Source: Flavobacterium psychrophilum (GTDB lineage: Bacteria; Bacteroidota; Bacteroidia; Flavobacteriales; Flavobacteriaceae). Taken from it: 32,484 nucleotides of DNA. Both the position numbers and the translations under genes were made by a program. This document shows positions 1 through 9,064 of the stretch, one piece after another. The stretch lies in assembly GCA_003243255.1 (NCBI GenBank), contig QFQM01000035.1, positions 1 to 32,484 of the forward strand, written 5' to 3'. Numbering within the stretch: the stretch's first letter is position 1; each line of letters begins with the position of its first letter. The notes beneath the pieces were generated by a model. That model was given only the letters and a program-made list of their open reading frames with translations. It ran no database searches and had not been told where the DNA came from.

Positions 1-1
1 A

Positions 2-550
2 ATAAGGACCAAAACGCTTTGGGATCGTTTTTGGGAAGCCGTCGGTAATTTCCTTGACAGCCTGTTCTCTTCGGGCAGCAAAGCGACAGGGACTTCCGCT
101 TTTGGTATTTTCATGCGCATCCTTGCCTTTCTCCTTATTGGGTTTGTGGTATATATGATCGTACGCATAATACTGAAGAAAGAAAATATGTGGATTTTTG
201 GAAGATCTTCCAAAAAGATTCAAAGCAATGATATTACCATAGAAAACATACATGAGCTTGACTTTAATAAGCTGACGGAAGAAACCAAAAATGAAGGCAA
301 TTACAGGCTGGCTATACGCTACTATTATCTTTGGGTTCTGAAAAAATTATCCAGCAGAGAAATTATAGACTGGCACTGGGATAAAACCAACAGCGATTAT
401 CTGTATGAAATAAAGGACAACACCTTAAGAAAAGATTTTGAATACCTTTCATACCTGTATGATTACAGCTGGTATGGAGAATTCCCTATTGACAGCGATG
501 CATTTATTAAAGCAGAGAAAGCTTTCAGGAAAACATTAAACACAATTTAA
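2..550 (+). CDS. DUF4129 domain protein, C-terminal part (5' end outside window)
   Basis: The frame is open from base 2, so the first internal ATG at 113 is not the true start; the protein begins upstream of the window. The visible part has a short amphipathic stretch, one membrane segment right after that ATG (LAFLLIGFVVYMIVRIIL) and then a soluble domain with YRLAIRYYYLWVLKKL, IDWHWDKTNSDY and YSWYGEFPID, the pattern of the DUF4129 C-terminal domain. Members sit in MoxR/DUF58 clusters and are thought to act with them at the membrane; the biochemical role is unknown. It ends one base before the DUF4350 gene, so the two are almost certainly cotranscribed. Family call good, function unknown. 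Confidence 0.85.
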   Translation: MRTKTLWDRFWEAVGNFLDSLFSSGSKATGTSAFGIFMRILAFLLIGFVVYMIVRIILKKENMWIFGRSSKKIQSNDITIENIHELDFNKLTEETKNEGNYRLAIRYYYLWVLKKLSSREIIDWHWDKTNSDYLYEIKDNTLRKDFEYLSYLYDYSWYGEFPIDSDAFIKAEKAFRKTLNTI

Positions 551-551
551 A

Positions 552-1736
552 ATGAGCAGAAGATTAATAATATACTTCGTATTGGTGTCCTTAATAATAG
601 GGCTGCTCATTTATGTAGATGCCTCAAGGCCAAAACCCATCAACTGGGAACCAACCTATGCTACCAAAGATAAGATTCCGTTTGGCCTATATGTTTTCGA
701 TAAAGAGTCTCACCAGCTTTTTAAAGGAGATTCGGTTAAAAAACTGCGTGTAACGCCTTATGAATATTTTGATGCTTTATATGATTATGACGCTAAAAAC
801 TATACTAATTCCGGCACCTTTATCAGTATAGATGAAGAAAGCGACCTGGACAGAGAGTCGGTTAAAGAGCTCATCTATTTTGCAGAATATGGAAATACGG
901 TTTTTTTAAGTGCCAAGAATTTACCATACATATTGCTTGATACTCTTGAAGTAACTACAAAAGGCGATTTGGTGCTAAAAGACACCATAAAAATGAGTCT
1001 TGGAAAAGACAATCGTGCCTACAGCTATTCGCGGGGTACCGGCATGGTATATTTTGACAGCATAAAAAACAAAAAGGCTGAAATACTGGGGTATCAGGAA
1101 CATGGAAAAGATAAAAAACCAAATTTCATAAGAGTTCCTTTTGGTCAGGGTCAGTTCCTGCTGCATACCCAGCCAGCCGCTTTTAGCAATTATTACCTGT
1201 TGCAGGAGAATAACGCCAAATACACCGAAGGACTGGCTACATACATACCTAAAGGCAATGTATACTGGTACTCCCCCTGGTTTGTAAGCAGGAATACCGA
1301 ATCAGACAATTCCCTGCGCTATATCCTTAGCCAGCCTGCGCTTAAATGGGCTATGTGGCTCGGCATCCTGGCATTTATTGCCTTTGCCTTATTTACAGCC
1401 AAGCGTAAGCAAAGGGTAATTCCGGAGATAACGCCTTTACGCAACACGACTGTCGATTTTGCCAAGACCATTGGCAACCTTTACTTCATGGAGCGTGACC
1501 ACCATACCATCATAGAGAAAAAGATCATCTATTTCCTTGAACACGTAAGGACAGTATATCTGATAGACACCTATGACCTGAACGATGAATTTGTCGAAAA
1601 ACTGCATTTAAAGACCGGAAAACCGGTTGAAGACATTCAAAAAGCAGTAAGTTTGATAAAAAAACACAGGTACGAGCTTACAAGTACCGAAGCTGATGTA
1701 CTGGCAATTAATAAAGCAATAGAAAATTTAAGATAA
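552..1736 (+). CDS. DUF4350 domain-containing membrane protein
   Basis: A 394-residue protein with an N-terminal membrane anchor (about residues 5-22), a large probably extracytoplasmic domain, a second membrane segment (about 262-283, ALKWAMWLGILAFIAFALF) and a cytoplasmic tail of about 110 residues. The start region (SRPKPINWEPTYATKDKIPFG) and overall layout match the DUF4350 proteins that accompany MoxR and DUF58 genes in Bacteroidota. The extracytoplasmic part may have a GATase-like fold, as in other DUF4350 proteins (family knowledge). The ATG follows the upstream stop by one base and the MoxR gene begins 25 bases after its stop, so it is a middle gene of the operon. Molecular function is not known. 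Confidence 0.85.
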   Translation: MSRRLIIYFVLVSLIIGLLIYVDASRPKPINWEPTYATKDKIPFGLYVFDKESHQLFKGDSVKKLRVTPYEYFDALYDYDAKNYTNSGTFISIDEESDLDRESVKELIYFAEYGNTVFLSAKNLPYILLDTLEVTTKGDLVLKDTIKMSLGKDNRAYSYSRGTGMVYFDSIKNKKAEILGYQEHGKDKKPNFIRVPFGQGQFLLHTQPAAFSNYYLLQENNAKYTEGLATYIPKGNVYWYSPWFVSRNTESDNSLRYILSQPALKWAMWLGILAFIAFALFTAKRKQRVIPEITPLRNTTVDFAKTIGNLYFMERDHHTIIEKKIIYFLEHVRTVYLIDTYDLNDEFVEKLHLKTGKPVEDIQKAVSLIKKHRYELTSTEADVLAINKAIENLR

Positions 1737-1761
1737 TTAACCAATCTGTTAAATAATATAT

Positions 1762-2841
1762 ATGGATACTTTTAACAACGAAGGCCTGACTCCTCAAAAT
1801 GAAAATAATGAAACTCTGAATTCAGGAGGTATCAATATAGAAAATGCGACCCAACAATCTGAAAGCGAAACCATCAGTTTTGAATCAAGACTTAACCTTT
1901 CTGAACTACAGGCAGGTATAGCTGCGATTAAAGCCGAAATAAACTCGGTAATAGTAGGGCAGCATAAAATGATAGACCAGTTGCTTGTGGCCATACTTTC
2001 TAACGGGCACGTACTGCTTGAAGGCGTTCCCGGTGTGGCTAAAACTATCACCGCTAAGCTTTTATCAAAAACATTATCGCTGCACTTCAGCAGAATTCAG
2101 TTTACTCCGGATCTTATGCCGTCTGACATACTTGGTACGTCGGTATTTGACCTGTCTAAATCAACATTTAATTTCAAAAAAGGTCCTGTTTTCTCAAATT
2201 TTGTACTGATTGATGAGATTAACAGGGCTCCTGCAAAAACACAGGCTGCGCTATTTGAGGTAATGGAAGAACGCCAGATTACCGTAGAAGGCGTTACGCA
2301 CAGTATGGAAGCACCTTTCCTTGTAATTGCAACACAAAACCCTATCGAGCAGGAAGGTACATATCGTTTACCGGAGGCTCAGCTTGACCGTTTCCTTTTT
2401 AAAATAAATATCGATTATCCAAACCTAAATGAAGAGATAGCTATCCTTCAGAGAGAAAACGCCCTGCAGGATAAACAAAAGCTTGACAACATCAAACAGG
2501 TATTATCTCAGGCAGATATTATAAAATACCAGGCAATCGTAAAACAGATAACCATTGAGCCGCAACTGATTGAGTACATTGCTAAGATAGTTACCAATAC
2601 ACGCGAAAATGCCTTCCTTTACCTTGGAGCATCACCACGTGCATCTATCGCTATACTTAACGCTGCAAAAGGATTTGCTGCTCTTAGAGGAAGGGATTTT
2701 GTAACTCCGGAAGACATTAAAGACTCTGCCGTACCGGTATTGCAGCATCGTGTAATGGTTTCTCCTGAACGTGAAATGGAAGGCCTTACCGGTGAACAGA
2801 TTATAAAACAGATAATTGATACAGTAGAAATACCGCGCTAA
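1762..2841 (+). CDS. MoxR-family AAA+ ATPase
   Basis: A 359-residue AAA+ ATPase. Walker A is GVPGVAKT (88-95), Walker B is VLIDE (148-152) followed by INRAPAKTQAALFEVMEE, sensor 1 is in ATQNPIEQEGT (N193), and an arginine-finger region lies at EAQLDRFLF (R210). The C-terminal lid carries GASPRAS and the VLQHR motif typical of MoxR. MoxR ATPases act as chaperone-like partners of vWA or DUF58 proteins, and the next gene is a DUF58 protein whose ATG overlaps this stop codon (TAATG). The first 40 residues are a polar, Asn/Glu-rich extension not needed for the fold. ATPase family certain; client protein not identifiable from sequence. Confidence 0.95.
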   Translation: MDTFNNEGLTPQNENNETLNSGGINIENATQQSESETISFESRLNLSELQAGIAAIKAEINSVIVGQHKMIDQLLVAILSNGHVLLEGVPGVAKTITAKLLSKTLSLHFSRIQFTPDLMPSDILGTSVFDLSKSTFNFKKGPVFSNFVLIDEINRAPAKTQAALFEVMEERQITVEGVTHSMEAPFLVIATQNPIEQEGTYRLPEAQLDRFLFKINIDYPNLNEEIAILQRENALQDKQKLDNIKQVLSQADIIKYQAIVKQITIEPQLIEYIAKIVTNTRENAFLYLGASPRASIAILNAAKGFAALRGRDFVTPEDIKDSAVPVLQHRVMVSPEREMEGLTGEQIIKQIIDTVEIPR

Positions 2842-4172
2842 TGAAGTGGTTCCGAAAAATATACCTTACCAATTTCCTGTTCTATGTACTGATGGGCATA
2901 ATAGTATGCTTTATAACAGCACAATTTATACCGTCGCTGTATAAGGCCTGCTGGCTTATACTTTACATTTTCCTTGGATTCATTGCCGTAGATTTTCTGC
3001 TGCTTTTTGCCAGCAACCAAAGGTTTACAGCCCACAGAAAAACCACTGAAAAATTTAGTAACGGTGATGAAAATCCTGTTATTATAGAAATGGAAAGCGG
3101 TTATTCATTTCCTGTAAGCATTAAGGTTATTGATGAGATACCCGTACAGTTTCAGGTGCGCAATTTTGAGATAAAACGAAAAATTCCTGCCGGAACTAAA
3201 GACAGTTTTGAATACCATCTGCGTCCTGTTGAACGCGGAGAATATCATTTTGGGTGTCTTAATGTCTATGTTTCATCCCCTTTAAACCTTGCGTGCCGCA
3301 GATTTATTTTTGATAAAGGCGATATGGTACCCACCTACCCTTCGTTCATACAGCTTAAAAAATATGATCTGATGGCGTTCTCCAACAAACTATTCCAATA
3401 CGGACTGAAAAAAATTCGCCGTATAGGGCATACTATGGAGTTTGAGCAAATAAAGGATTATGTTTCCGGCGATGATCTTCGTACTATAAACTGGAAGGCT
3501 ACGGCCAAGAAAAACCAGCTTATGGTAAACCAGTTTCAGGATGAGCGTTCCCAAAACGTATACATGGTTATAGATAAGGGGCGCGTAATGAAAATGCCTT
3601 TTAACGGGCTGAGCCTTCTTGATTATGCCATAAACTCTTCATTGGTACTGTCTAACATCATACTGAAGAAACAGGATAAGGCCGGTATGTTTACCTTCTC
3701 CAAAAAAGTAGAGAACCGTGTTGCTGCCGAAAGACGTTCGAGCCAGATGCAACGAATACTTGAAACGCTTTATAATGTTAAGACTAACTTTTTTGAGAGC
3801 GACTTTGGAAGGCTATATGCCGATATAAAGAAAAACATCAATCAAAGGAGCCTTATACTATTATATACCAATTTTGAAACTGTTGATGGTCTTAAGCGCC
3901 AGCTACCTTACCTAAAAGGTATTGCCCACAATCATTTGCTGGTGGTTGTTTTCTTTGAGAACATTGAACTGGATCAACTGATTAACAGCGATGCAAAAAA
4001 TGTTCAGGAAGTATACGATCAGGTAATTGCTGAAAAGCTTGCGTTTGAAAAAAGGCTTATCGTAAATGAGCTTAAGAAATATGGTATCCATTCGGTGCTT
4101 ACAAAACCGGAAAACCTGACCATAGAAAGCATCAACAAATACCTTGAAATAAAAGCGAGGGGTATTCTTTAA
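2841..4172 (+). CDS. DUF58 domain-containing membrane protein
   Basis: A 443-residue protein with two N-terminal membrane helices (about 10-30 and 36-57), a beta-rich region, then the DUF58 signature GDDLRTINWKATAKK (210-224) and a vWA-like C-terminal domain starting at VYMVIDKGRVM (240-250). The metal site is degenerate: after D245 the usual DxSxS reads DKGRV. It overlaps the MoxR stop by one base, so translation is probably coupled and the products are likely partners. The operon seems to end here, since the next gene has its own promoter-like element. Family call is secure; the role in envelope integrity is inferred from relatives. Confidence 0.93.
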   Translation: MKWFRKIYLTNFLFYVLMGIIVCFITAQFIPSLYKACWLILYIFLGFIAVDFLLLFASNQRFTAHRKTTEKFSNGDENPVIIEMESGYSFPVSIKVIDEIPVQFQVRNFEIKRKIPAGTKDSFEYHLRPVERGEYHFGCLNVYVSSPLNLACRRFIFDKGDMVPTYPSFIQLKKYDLMAFSNKLFQYGLKKIRRIGHTMEFEQIKDYVSGDDLRTINWKATAKKNQLMVNQFQDERSQNVYMVIDKGRVMKMPFNGLSLLDYAINSSLVLSNIILKKQDKAGMFTFSKKVENRVAAERRSSQMQRILETLYNVKTNFFESDFGRLYADIKKNINQRSLILLYTNFETVDGLKRQLPYLKGIAHNHLLVVVFFENIELDQLINSDAKNVQEVYDQVIAEKLAFEKRLIVNELKKYGIHSVLTKPENLTIESINKYLEIKARGIL

Positions 4173-4193
4173 CTATTAAGGCTGCAAACTTTG

Positions 4194-4201
4194 TAACTTT
4201 G
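4194..4201 (+). promoter_or_regulatory. Bacteroidota -7 element for the RNA methyltransferase gene
   Basis: TAACTTTG matches the TAnnTTTG consensus of the Bacteroidota primary sigma factor, 26 bases before the ATG at 4228. No good TTG is found about 19 bases upstream, so the call rests on the -7 box alone. Confidence 0.4.
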
Positions 4202-4227
4202 CTGCTTTTGAAACCTAGCTACTCTTC

Positions 4228-5016
4228 ATGAAACAGATCACGAGCGCCCAGAATCCATTTATAAAATCGTTGGTACAATTACAGGAAAAAGCGAAGGCAC
4301 GCCGCCAGAGTGGTACATTCCTGATTGAAGGCCAGCGTGAGATTCAGCTTGCCCGTAAAGGCGGCTATGAAATAGAGACCGTTTTGTTTTTGCCTGATAT
4401 GCTTACCGACACTGTTGTTGCCTCTCTTGCCGGCAGGCATGTGGAGATGATTGAGATAAGCCGTGAAGTCTATCAAAAACTGGCTTATCGTGATACTACA
4501 GAAGGTGTTATCGCTATCGCAAAAAGCAAAAGCCTTGAGCTTTCCGATTTGAAATTGGGTGATAATCCACTGATACTTGTTGCTGAAGCTCCGGAAAAAC
4601 CGGGAAACCTTGGTGCACTGCTACGCACGGCCGATGCCGCCAACCTTGATGCCGTAATTGTAGCCAATCCCAAAAGCGATATGTACAACCCTAATGTGGT
4701 ACGTTCAAGCGTAGGCTGTCTTTTTACCAATCAGATCGCCACAGGCACCACTGATGATGTAATCGCTTACCTGAAATCTAAAAGCATAAATATCTATTGC
4801 GCTACATTGCAGGATTCTACACAATACCATACGCAGGATTACACCACGCCTACCGCGCTTGTTGTAGGTACCGAAGCCACCGGACTTACACAGGAATGGC
4901 GTGATGCCTCGACTAAAAATATTATTATCCCAATGCAGGGCGAAATTGACTCAATGAATGTATCAGTAGCTGCTGCAATATTAATTTTTGAAGCTAAAAG
5001 ACAAAGAGGATTTTAG
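4228..5016 (+). CDS. TrmH/SpoU-family RNA 2'-O-methyltransferase
   Basis: A 262-residue SPOUT methyltransferase. The N-terminal RNA-binding domain has the usual RRQSGTFLIEGQREI pattern (25-39). The three SpoU motifs are present: EKPGNLGALLRTADAA (123-138; N127 and R133 expected catalytic), LVVGTEATGL (211-220) and IIPMQGEIDSMNVSVAAAI (233-251), which form the trefoil-knot SAM site. The family methylates ribose 2'-OH in rRNA or tRNA; which base is modified cannot be read from sequence. The gene starts 55 bases after the DUF58 stop with its own promoter-like box. The small secreted protein gene follows 14 bases later, so partial cotranscription is likely. Confidence 0.92.
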   Translation: MKQITSAQNPFIKSLVQLQEKAKARRQSGTFLIEGQREIQLARKGGYEIETVLFLPDMLTDTVVASLAGRHVEMIEISREVYQKLAYRDTTEGVIAIAKSKSLELSDLKLGDNPLILVAEAPEKPGNLGALLRTADAANLDAVIVANPKSDMYNPNVVRSSVGCLFTNQIATGTTDDVIAYLKSKSINIYCATLQDSTQYHTQDYTTPTALVVGTEATGLTQEWRDASTKNIIIPMQGEIDSMNVSVAAAILIFEAKRQRGF

Positions 5017-5030
5017 CTAAAACTGACGAT

Positions 5031-5537
5031 ATGAAACTGATTTATTTTTTTATTACGCTGATCGCATTATCAGCGAATGCCCAGACTGAAACGCTTAACT
5101 GGGATGATGCCCGCATAAACGGCAAAATGGAACTGACGATATCAAAACGTGATTTTGAAGCCATTTACAAAAAAGCCGACAAAATTGTTACCCCTGATTA
5201 CACAGAAATTTGCGGTTCCGACGAAGACAGTAAATTTCAGTATTACTATCATAAAAATCTGCAGTTTGAGCTTGATAACGGCATCATGAACTTTATGAAA
5301 ATGACGTTTTCTAAAAAAGATACTTTTTTCTTTTCATACAAAGACAGAAAGTTTGATGGCAACACCACCTTAAACGACCTTAAAACACTCTTTCCTGAAG
5401 CGGTTATAAACACCGAGAAAGATTCCGCTGAAGCCACATTCCTCTTAGGTTCCGGCACACCTCTTGATGATAACCTATGGCGATTTACTTTAAAGAACGG
5501 GATTCTTATTTCAATAGAGTATTTTTCACAATGCTAA
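5031..5537 (+). CDS. Small secreted protein, function unknown
   Basis: A 168-residue protein with a clear signal peptide (KLIYFFITLIALSANAQ, likely cut near residue 17), so periplasmic or exported. The mature part is mixed charged and aromatic with two cysteines (CGSDED and the C-terminal SQC) that could form a disulfide. I recognise no family; the closing FTLKNGILISIEYFSQC suggests a beta-strand end. It lies 14 bases after the methyltransferase and directly abuts the cupin gene (its TAA is followed at once by the cupin ATG), which argues for translational coupling and a shared transcript. Real gene; function unknown. Confidence 0.75.
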   Translation: MKLIYFFITLIALSANAQTETLNWDDARINGKMELTISKRDFEAIYKKADKIVTPDYTEICGSDEDSKFQYYYHKNLQFELDNGIMNFMKMTFSKKDTFFFSYKDRKFDGNTTLNDLKTLFPEAVINTEKDSAEATFLLGSGTPLDDNLWRFTLKNGILISIEYFSQC

Positions 5538-6086
5538 ATGGACAACGTAAAAACATATTACAATCCATTAAATGGTGAGTATACCAAAATACTCAAAACA
5601 TCTGCCGATACACTTGGAGAATATTCGCTTTTAGAGGTCAATCTTATACCGGGTGGCGGAAACCCTCCGCACTACCATACCCGTTTTACAGAAGAGTTTA
5701 TCGCCGCAGAAGGCAAACTCGGACTCTTGTACAATAAGGACATTTTGTATTTAGAACCCGGAGAAAGCAGGCTTGTACCTATAGGCATTGAGCATCGTTT
5801 TTTTAACGACGGAAGCGAACCGATAATCTTTAAAATTATATTAAGGACCGGACAACCGGGATTTGAAAACTTTATCAAAGCTCTGTTCGGACTGGTGAAT
5901 GATGGAAAAACTACAAAAAGCATGATCCCAAAAAATCCGCTCTATGGAGCAACATTGCTGCATTGGGGTGATACACATCTTAAAACATTATATTTCCGTT
6001 TGTTTACACCGCTGGCAAAACTTGCCTATTGGCTTGCTAAGAGGACAGGGACAGAACAGAGATTGCTTGACAGCTACTGCAAATAA
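5538..6086 (+). CDS. Cupin domain-containing protein
   Basis: A 182-residue protein with a single cupin barrel in the first 110 residues. Motif 1 reads GGGNPPHYHTRFTEEFIAAEGKL, giving metal ligands H45, H47 and E52 or E53; motif 2 PIGIEHRFFN supplies H86. All four canonical metal ligands are therefore present. The C-terminal 70 residues (FENFIKALFGLVNDGK..., FRLFTPLAKLAYWLAK) are amphipathic and helical, a tail seen in cupins related to small-molecule or quercetinase-like proteins. The start codon directly follows the preceding stop. Substrate unknown; an enzyme or ligand sensor are both possible. Confidence 0.85.
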   Translation: MDNVKTYYNPLNGEYTKILKTSADTLGEYSLLEVNLIPGGGNPPHYHTRFTEEFIAAEGKLGLLYNKDILYLEPGESRLVPIGIEHRFFNDGSEPIIFKIILRTGQPGFENFIKALFGLVNDGKTTKSMIPKNPLYGATLLHWGDTHLKTLYFRLFTPLAKLAYWLAKRTGTEQRLLDSYCK

Positions 6087-6135
6087 CATCACGTCCCCTT
6101 AATTATACTGCGATAGAATAATTCGATAGTCGCTT

Positions 6136-6166
6136 TTGTTTATGATAAAAATTATCACTAACTTTA
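6136..6166 (+). promoter_or_regulatory. Promoter of the rel gene
   Basis: TTG at 6136-6138, a 20-base spacer and TAACTTTA at 6159-6166 fit the Bacteroidota promoter (one mismatch in the -7 box). The ATG at 6180 lies about 14 bases downstream, implying a very short leader. Confidence 0.5.
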
Positions 6167-6179
6167 AGGCTATTGTTAC

Positions 6180-8408
6180 ATGACTATGATAGAGATCGAT
6201 ACAGAACAGGAAAACAAGGCTATTGCCAAAGAATACAAGGAGTTACTCCGCATCAGCTACCAAACGCTTACCGAAGATGACAAAAAGCTAATACGAAAAG
6301 CTTTTGATGTTGCTGTGGATGCCCACAAAGACCAGCGCAGGAAATCGGGCGAAGCCTATATCTTCCACCCTATTGCCGTGGCTAAAATTGTAGCTTCGGA
6401 GATTGGGTTGGGTGCGACGTCTATTGCCTCTGCCCTGCTGCATGATGTTGTGGAAGACACCGACATTACCGTTGCCGATATAGAGCGTATGTTCAATCCT
6501 AAGATTGCGCAGATTGTAGACGGCCTTACAAAAATTGCACAAGTTAAGACCGATCAGGAAATATCGATGCAGGCGGAGAACTTCCGTAAAATGCTGCTGA
6601 CCCTGAATGACGACGTAAGGGTTATCCTCATCAAGATTGCCGACAGGCTGCACAACATGCAGACAATGGAGTCTATGGCTGACTACAAGCAGGCAAAGAT
6701 CGCGTCTGAAACGCTTTATATTTATGCTCCGCTGGCACACCGCCTTGGGCTTTATAACATAAAATCGCAACTGGAAGACCTTGGGCTGAAATATACCGAG
6801 CCCGCAGTGTACAACGACATTGTAAGCAAAATGAAGGAGACCAAGGAAGAGCAGGATGCATACATCAAATCGATATCTGATGTGCTTCAGGCGTCTTTGG
6901 ATTCTGAAGGTATTGAGTACACCATAAAAGGCCGCCCTAAATCCATTTACTCTATCCGCAGGAAGATGCTGGCTCAAGGGGTAACTTTTGACGAAGTATA
7001 TGACAAGTTCGCACTAAGGATCATCTATAAATCAAGTCAGCATGACGAAAAATTCATCGCCTGGAAGATCTATTCCATCGTAACGGATCATTACCGCCCT
7101 AGCCCGAGCAGGCTAAGGGACTGGATATCATCTCCTAAATCAACAGGCTATGAAGCCCTGCATATTACCGTAATGGGGCCTAAGGGTCGTTGGGTGGAAG
7201 TTCAGGTGCGAAGTGAGCGTATGGATGAAGTTGCTGAAAAAGGGTATGCTGCACACTACAAATACAAACAGGGTGGAAATACCGAGGAACACGGCCTTGA
7301 AACATGGCTAAACCTGCTTAAGGAAGCTCTGGAAAACACATCGGGCAATGCGGTAGACTTTGTTGAGGACTTTAAACTGAATCTTTACGCTAAAGAAATC
7401 TATGTATTTACTCCTAAAGGTGAGATAAAATCGTTACCAAAAGGTGCGACATCGCTGGATTTTGCCTTCAGCATCCACTCGGAAATCGGTGTAAAAACAA
7501 GGGGGACAAGAGTAAATGGCAAACTCGTTCCGCTAAACCATGTACTGAACAGCGGCGACCAGGTTGAGATTATTACATCACCCAACCAAAAACCAAATCC
7601 GCACTGGCTGGATTATGTAACTACCGCCCGCGCAAAGAATAAAATTAAAAATGTACTTAACGAAAGTACCAAAAAAATTGCTGAGGATGGTAAAGAGCTG
7701 CTTACGCGTAAGCTTCGCCACCTAAAAATCACACTTAGCGAAAGCGTGGTAAATGAGCTGGTGAACTACTTTAAGCTAAAAACCAGCCTTGACCTGTTTT
7801 ACCGCGTAGGCGTAGGAACGATAGACAACCAGCAACTTAAGGACTATGCCGCCCTGAAGAGCAATACGTTTATGAACTTCTTTAAAAGTAAGATCAAGCG
7901 TTCGCCAAACGTGCCTCAGGAGCAGATACAAAAAGAAGAGATCAGCCGTAATTATGATTTGTTGGTTTTCGGCAAAAATGAAGACAAACTGGATTATAAG
8001 CTATCTAACTGCTGTAACCCTATACCGGGCGATGATGTGTTTGGTTTCATTACCATAAACGAAGGCATTAAAGTTCATAAGAAAGACTGCCCTAACGCCA
8101 TCAGGCTGCAGAGTAACTATGCTTACCGAATTATGCCTGCCAAGTGGATCGATTCTTCTCAGGAAGAGTTTAAGGCTACACTTAAGATTACCGGTATGGA
8201 TACGCTGGGATTAACCAATGAGCTGACCAAAGTAATCTCGAACAACATGCATGTTAATATTCAGAGCATATCGCTTAGTGGTAATGCCGGAATTTTTAAC
8301 GGACAGGTTACTGTCGTAGTACAGAACAATACGATACTTAAGAAACTTATAGACAACATTAAAAAAATTGATGGCATAGATAAAGTGACGAGGATAAACA
8401 ACAATTAA
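6180..8408 (+). CDS. rel: Rel/SpoT bifunctional (p)ppGpp synthetase/hydrolase
   Basis: A 742-residue long RelA/SpoT homologue that makes and degrades the alarmone (p)ppGpp. The N-terminal HD hydrolase domain is intact (H63; LLHDVVEDT with H88-D89 and E92-D93), so hydrolase activity is expected. The synthetase domain follows (about 240-355: GRPKSIYSIRRKM, FALRIIY, STGYEALHITVMGP). Next are TGS (about 404-465, KEIYVFTPKGEIKSLPKGAT), a Cys/His region (SNCCNPIPGDDV, VHKKDCPNAI) and a C-terminal ACT domain. The length is normal. An ATG two codons downstream (6186) is also possible. The Fur-family gene and purA follow, an order I recall from flavobacteria. PurA is a known target of ppGpp inhibition in other bacteria. 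Confidence 0.97.
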   Translation: MTMIEIDTEQENKAIAKEYKELLRISYQTLTEDDKKLIRKAFDVAVDAHKDQRRKSGEAYIFHPIAVAKIVASEIGLGATSIASALLHDVVEDTDITVADIERMFNPKIAQIVDGLTKIAQVKTDQEISMQAENFRKMLLTLNDDVRVILIKIADRLHNMQTMESMADYKQAKIASETLYIYAPLAHRLGLYNIKSQLEDLGLKYTEPAVYNDIVSKMKETKEEQDAYIKSISDVLQASLDSEGIEYTIKGRPKSIYSIRRKMLAQGVTFDEVYDKFALRIIYKSSQHDEKFIAWKIYSIVTDHYRPSPSRLRDWISSPKSTGYEALHITVMGPKGRWVEVQVRSERMDEVAEKGYAAHYKYKQGGNTEEHGLETWLNLLKEALENTSGNAVDFVEDFKLNLYAKEIYVFTPKGEIKSLPKGATSLDFAFSIHSEIGVKTRGTRVNGKLVPLNHVLNSGDQVEIITSPNQKPNPHWLDYVTTARAKNKIKNVLNESTKKIAEDGKELLTRKLRHLKITLSESVVNELVNYFKLKTSLDLFYRVGVGTIDNQQLKDYAALKSNTFMNFFKSKIKRSPNVPQEQIQKEEISRNYDLLVFGKNEDKLDYKLSNCCNPIPGDDVFGFITINEGIKVHKKDCPNAIRLQSNYAYRIMPAKWIDSSQEEFKATLKITGMDTLGLTNELTKVISNNMHVNIQSISLSGNAGIFNGQVTVVVQNNTILKKLIDNIKKIDGIDKVTRINNN

Positions 8409-8439
8409 GGTTAATGCTTTCACTTAACGAAATTTAGAT

Positions 8440-8447
8440 TATCTTTG
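8440..8447 (+). promoter_or_regulatory. -7 promoter element for the Fur-family gene
   Basis: TATCTTTG followed by CA is an exact TAnnTTTG box ending 19 bases before the ATG at 8467. The position 19 bases upstream reads TTT rather than TTG. The regulator can therefore be transcribed independently of rel. Confidence 0.55.
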
Positions 8448-8466
8448 CACCATCGATACAAAAACC

Positions 8467-8955
8467 ATGGAAAATAATAAAAACCAGGACATTGTAAAAA
8501 ATGTTTTTACGAAGTTCCTAGAAGACAAAGGCCACAGGAAAACTCCTGAACGCTATGCTATACTTCAGGAAATTTATGACAGCAAGGAACATTTTGACAT
8601 TGAATCGCTGTACATAAAAATGAAAAACAAAAACTACCGTGTTAGCCGTGCTACGCTGTATAACACGATAGAGTTGCTTTTAGAATGCGGTTTGGTAAGA
8701 AGGCACCAGTTTGGCCAGAACCAGAGCCACTACGAGAAATCGTACTTCGACAAGCAGCATGACCACATTATCATGACTGATACAGGAGAAGTTATAGAGT
8801 TTTGCGACCCAAGGATACAATCTATCAAAAAAACGATAGAAGAGATTTTTGGTATTGAAATTCATAACCATTCTTTATACCTTTACGGCCATAAAAAGCA
8901 AAATGCCCCGGAACAGGAAAAGCCAATCGCTGAAGAACCTGTTGCAGAGCATTAA
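8467..8955 (+). CDS. Fur-family metal- or peroxide-responsive repressor
   Basis: A 162-residue Fur-superfamily regulator. The winged helix is clear ([17 protein letters not shown], then the recognition segment [23 protein letters not shown] at about 57-79). The dimerisation domain keeps a cluster of metal-ligand-like residues: H42, H80, H88, H98, D99, H100 and E111. The two CxxC pairs that hold structural zinc in E. coli Fur or PerR are missing: where HLICxxCG would be, this reads [16 protein letters not shown]. The tail is Glu/Pro/Ala-rich. Whether it senses iron, zinc or peroxide cannot be told. It sits between rel and purA, with a promoter in front and a strong terminator behind. Confidence 0.9.
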   Translation: MENNKNQDIVKNVFTKFLEDKGHRKTPERYAILQEIYDSKEHFDIESLYIKMKNKNYRVSRATLYNTIELLLECGLVRRHQFGQNQSHYEKSYFDKQHDHIIMTDTGEVIEFCDPRIQSIKKTIEEIFGIEIHNHSLYLYGHKKQNAPEQEKPIAEEPVAEH

Positions 8956-8980
8956 TTAAGGGCTCGTTTAGAAAAACGAC

Positions 8981-9014
8981 AAACCAACCCTGAAAAGGAT
9001 TGGTTTTTATTTTT
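8981..9014 (+). terminator. Rho-independent terminator after the Fur-family gene
   Basis: AAACCAACCC (8981-8990) pairs with GGATTGGTTT (8997-9006) with one mismatch, and a T-rich tail follows. It separates the regulator from purA. Confidence 0.8.
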
Positions 9015-9064
9015 AGTAATTATCCGAAAAACAATTATTTCAATATAACAAACAAATTAAAGGA

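Noticed and set aside
5019..5143. AACTGACGATAT occurs twice, before and inside the small secreted gene (113 bases apart)
   Set aside because: A 12-base match with no symmetry; the second copy is in coding sequence. Most likely chance.
6288..6977. A 229-codon open frame on the minus strand opposite rel
   Set aside because: It lies wholly inside the well-supported rel gene, has Cys/His/Arg-rich composition typical of antisense shadows and shows no family features.
9015..9064. Possible purine riboswitch in front of purA
   Set aside because: Only 50 bases remain between the terminator and ATG, with no paired-loop structure resembling a purine aptamer.
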